Assembly: GCA_913049615.1 (NCBI GenBank)
Contig: CAJWZI010000047.1
Coordinates: forward strand, 1-8,565
Origin: an uncultured Alphaproteobacteria bacterium
GTDB lineage: Bacteria; Pseudomonadota; Alphaproteobacteria; GCA-2731375
Length of the DNA: 8,565 nt
Reading direction: 5' to 3'
Shown: in pieces, positions 6,494 to 8,565 of the stretch
Position numbering within the stretch: the stretch's first letter is position 1
Layout: each line of letters opens with the position of its first letter
Program-made: the position numbers and the translations under genes
The notes under the pieces: generated by a model
Seen by the model: only the letters and a program-made list of their open reading frames with translations
Databases searched by the model: none
What the model was told of the DNA's origin: nothing

Positions 6494-8146
6494 ATGAACG
6501 GGATTGACTATATCACACAGATTCTGAAGCTAGAGGGCGTTGAATGGTTGTCCTGCTTTCCTTCAAACCCATTAATTTCTGCAGCCGCCCGCGAAGGTAT
6601 ACGGCCTATAGCCTTCCGCCACGAGAGGGGCGCCGTCATGGCGGCAGATGGGTATAGCCGTATCAGCGACCGGCGCCGTTTCGGCGTGGTTGCTGTACAA
6701 TCCCAGGCTGGGGCAGAGAATATTATGGGTGGCCTATCCCAAGCATTTGCGGACAATATCCCCATATTGGTCATGCTAGGCGGTAACAGTCTGAACGAGA
6801 TTTCTGTACGGCCGAATTTCTCCGCCGCTCAGAAATACCAGGGCTGGGCTAAGCAGGTTGAGGCTATCTACACCCCCAATCAGGTAGGTGATGTGATGCG
6901 ACGGGCCTTTAATGCCTTGCGCAACGGCTCTCCGGGCCCAGTAGTGGTGGAGCTGACGGCGGATGTCTGCTCCCAGGATGTTCCCGAAGCGGCGCAAACC
7001 TATAAATCGCCTAAAATGACACGACAGGCTCCGGAATACGTTGATATCGTCGCGGCCGCGAAGGCTTTACTTGCCGCGCAAAGGCCGATGATTTGGGCCG
7101 GTGCAGGAGTGTTGTTTTCTGGCGCTACGACGAGTTTGCGGGAGTTGGCGGAACTCATAGCAGCGCCAGTGTTTTGCACCATGCCGGGAAAGTCTGCCTT
7201 CGATGAACGCCATCCCCTCGCTTTGGGAGCGGGCAGCGGCGCCACGACCCTCCCTGCTCATCGTTGGTTGTCGGATAGCGACGTTATGCTGGCTCTAGGC
7301 ACCAGCCTAACCCGCTCGCCATATGGGCAACAAATCCACCCAGGTAAGTTGCTTATCCACAACACAATTAATCACGAAGATATCAATAAGGATGAGGGAT
7401 CCGATATTGCGTTGATTGGTGACGCGGCCCTTACCATCCAGGCACTGACCGATGAGGTCAAATCGCAAACGGGTGGTAATGGAACTGGTGATCGGAACGC
7501 TATCGAGGCCGAAATTGCCGCGATCAAGGCAGAGTGGATGGAAAATTGGGTGCCGTTATTAACCTCAGATGAGGAGCCGTTGAATTACTATCGGGTGATC
7601 CATGAGATCAACCAAAACCTGGATCTAGAAAACAGTATTGTCACCCATGACGCTGGCGGGCCAAGGGATTCAATTGTTCCGTTCTACTGTGCCACCACGC
7701 CACATAGCTATATCGGCTGGGGCAAAACGACCCATTTGGGTTTTGGCATTCCGCTGATGATTGGCGCGAAAATGGCTGAGCCGGATAAATTCTGTCTAAA
7801 TTTGATGGGGGACGGTGCCTTTGGTATGTCAGGAACCGACATAGAAACGGCAGCCCGGTCGGGGGTTGCCATCACAACGGTGCTATTGAACAACAGTGCC
7901 ATGGCGACATATTCCGGTCCCTTGCAAGGTGTCATAGGTCCAGAGGCGCGTGAACGCTATGGTGTTTCCACCATGCACGGGGACTACGCCAAGATTGCCG
8001 AAGGCATGGGTGCAGTAGGTATCACCGTAACCAAAGCGGATCGAATGGCACCCGCCCTGCACGATGCACAACGCCTCAATTTAGATGGCAAGACCGTGCT
8101 GATCGATGTGCATGCCAACGTCGAAGACCGCCGGTCGAGGTTTTAA
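6494..8146 (+). CDS. Thiamine-diphosphate enzyme, acetolactate synthase-like superfamily
   Basis: Cytosolic enzyme of 550 residues with the three-domain layout of the family. N-terminal pyrimidine-binding domain (about 1-165) with catalytic-type E44 in RHERGAVMAADGYSR (42-56), followed by the Q-S-Q-A-G-A-E-N stretch. Central domain (about 180-320), Rossmann-like, with WAGAGVLFSGA at 201-211. C-terminal diphosphate-binding domain with the metal motif GDG at 439-441 and NN at 466-467 after 24 intervening residues. Members cleave or form C-C bonds next to a carbonyl: 2-oxoacid decarboxylases, acetolactate synthase, oxalyl-CoA decarboxylase, sulfoacetaldehyde acetyltransferase, and ring-opening hydrolases of cyclic 1,2-diones. 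Nothing visible fixes which. Being alone, without a regulatory subunit and among catabolic genes, it is unlikely to be the branched-chain amino acid enzyme. It starts 58 bp after the crotonase and is convergent with the YqaA-type gene, 3 bp away. Confidence 0.9.
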   Translation: MNGIDYITQILKLEGVEWLSCFPSNPLISAAAREGIRPIAFRHERGAVMAADGYSRISDRRRFGVVAVQSQAGAENIMGGLSQAFADNIPILVMLGGNSLNEISVRPNFSAAQKYQGWAKQVEAIYTPNQVGDVMRRAFNALRNGSPGPVVVELTADVCSQDVPEAAQTYKSPKMTRQAPEYVDIVAAAKALLAAQRPMIWAGAGVLFSGATTSLRELAELIAAPVFCTMPGKSAFDERHPLALGAGSGATTLPAHRWLSDSDVMLALGTSLTRSPYGQQIHPGKLLIHNTINHEDINKDEGSDIALIGDAALTIQALTDEVKSQTGGNGTGDRNAIEAEIAAIKAEWMENWVPLLTSDEEPLNYYRVIHEINQNLDLENSIVTHDAGGPRDSIVPFYCATTPHSYIGWGKTTHLGFGIPLMIGAKMAEPDKFCLNLMGDGAFGMSGTDIETAARSGVAITTVLLNNSAMATYSGPLQGVIGPEARERYGVSTMHGDYAKIAEGMGAVGITVTKADRMAPALHDAQRLNLDGKTVLIDVHANVEDRRSRF

Positions 8147-8149
8147 ATT

Positions 8150-8565
8150 TCATAAAGCAAGACAGGCGACGATGATATAACGCCCTGTCTTGCCCGCCGC
8201 GATCAGTATTAGGAACGGAATAAAAGACACGCGTAAAACGCCCGCTGCCACGGTCAGCGGATCGCCAACGACCGGTAGCCATGAAAACAACAGGGACCAA
8301 ATTCCGAAGCGTTGAAACCAGGCGCTAGCCCGAGCCTGCCGCTCAGGCGAGAGTGGATACCACTTCCGACCGGTAAAATTTGATAGGTATCGCCCCAACA
8401 ACCAATTGACTACGGCACCCAAGGTATTGCCCAAAGATGCGGCCGTTATCCCTGGCCACAGCACGGCTGGGTTGTCGGCTACGATGGCCCATAGGGCGAC
8501 CTCTGATGCAGCCGGCAAAATGGTCGACGCGATGAATGCGTTAAAAAACAGCGCCCAAAGGGAAG
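8150..8565 (-). CDS. YqaA-type (DedA/VTT-like) inner-membrane protein, 5' end outside window
   Basis: Small membrane protein of the YqaA/DedA-like group; 137 residues are visible and the frame is open through the right edge. E. coli YqaA has about 142 residues, so only a few N-terminal residues should be missing. The visible start (FFNAFIASTILPAASEVAL) matches the family pattern of a hydrophobic stretch followed by P-x-x-S-E. Later come an L-G-N-x-x-G helix, an amphipathic charged middle (G-R-K-W, then S-P-E-R), the W-L-P-V-V-G-D-P element, and a final helix with G-K-x-x-R-Y. A TTG lies in frame at 8518, but it would cut off the conserved first helix and is not the start. The family is linked to envelope integrity and lipid movement, and the exact role of YqaA is not settled. 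It is probably a housekeeping neighbour, not part of the catabolic block. Confidence 0.88.
   Translation of the reverse strand, partial: SLWALFFNAFIASTILPAASEVALWAIVADNPAVLWPGITAASLGNTLGAVVNWLLGRYLSNFTGRKWYPLSPERQARASAWFQRFGIWSLLFSWLPVVGDPLTVAAGVLRVSFIPFLILIAAGKTGRYIIVACLAL
8157..8193 (-). terminator. Stem-loop at the end of the YqaA-type gene
   Basis: GCAAGACAGG (8157-8166) and CCTGTCTTGC (8184-8193) are perfect 10-bp arms around a 17-nt loop that can add two pairs with one bulge. On the minus strand the stem ends within the last codons and is followed by TTTATGAAATTT, a moderately T-rich tail containing the TGA stop, so it may act as an intrinsic terminator overlapping the coding end. On the plus strand, just after the thiamine-diphosphate stop, it has no T-run but could protect the 3' end of that mRNA. 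Confidence 0.45.

Noticed and set aside
8150..8518. Complete 122-residue protein starting at TTG 8518
   Set aside because: The frame continues upstream to the window edge and the added residues complete the conserved first helix of YqaA-type proteins, so the true start is outside the window.

Overview
The window looks like a catabolic (oxidative degradation) gene neighbourhood from a Gram-negative bacterium, most likely a proteobacterium. The clues are strong GGAGG-type ribosome binding sites, an EamA/DMT transporter and a YqaA-type membrane protein at the edges, mid-range GC by eye, and tight gene packing. I cannot place it more precisely from sequence alone. No tRNA, rRNA, CRISPR array, insertion sequence or phage gene is visible.

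Layout. 1-663 (-): 5' part of an EamA-family transporter that runs off the left edge. 664-791: divergent intergenic region. 792-2603 (+): long Baeyer-Villiger monooxygenase with the complete family fingerprint. 2616-3587 (-): classical short-chain dehydrogenase, ending 12 bp from the monooxygenase stop. 3754-4773 (-): luciferase-like flavin-dependent oxidoreductase, coupled to a 60-residue ORF (4784-4966, -) that resembles only the C-terminal half of a hotdog thioesterase. 4967-5103: second divergent intergenic region. 5104-5694, 5722-6435 and 6494-8146 (all +): a carboxymuconolactone-decarboxylase-like protein, a crotonase of the enoyl-CoA isomerase type, and a thiamine-diphosphate enzyme of the acetolactate synthase superfamily. 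8150-8565 (-): nearly complete YqaA-type membrane protein, convergent with the thiamine-diphosphate gene and separated by 3 bp.

How the genes may work together (inference). The SDR would oxidise a secondary alcohol to a ketone, and the Baeyer-Villiger enzyme would turn that ketone into an ester or lactone. The luciferase-like protein offers a second flavin-dependent oxygenation or hydride transfer. The crotonase and the thiamine-diphosphate enzyme suit later CoA-linked isomerisation and C-C bond cleavage. This fits breakdown of an alicyclic, terpenoid or steroid-like compound, with no substrate or regulator gene visible to fix it. All the enzymes belong to known superfamilies; what may be new is the combination and the reaction of the thiamine-diphosphate member.

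Four gene starts are better placed downstream of the longest possible start, because a good ribosome binding site lies inside the longer frame (SDR, luciferase-like gene, half-hotdog ORF, thiamine-diphosphate gene). The SDR start is also overlaid by a perfect 8-bp hairpin that would pair with its ribosome binding site.
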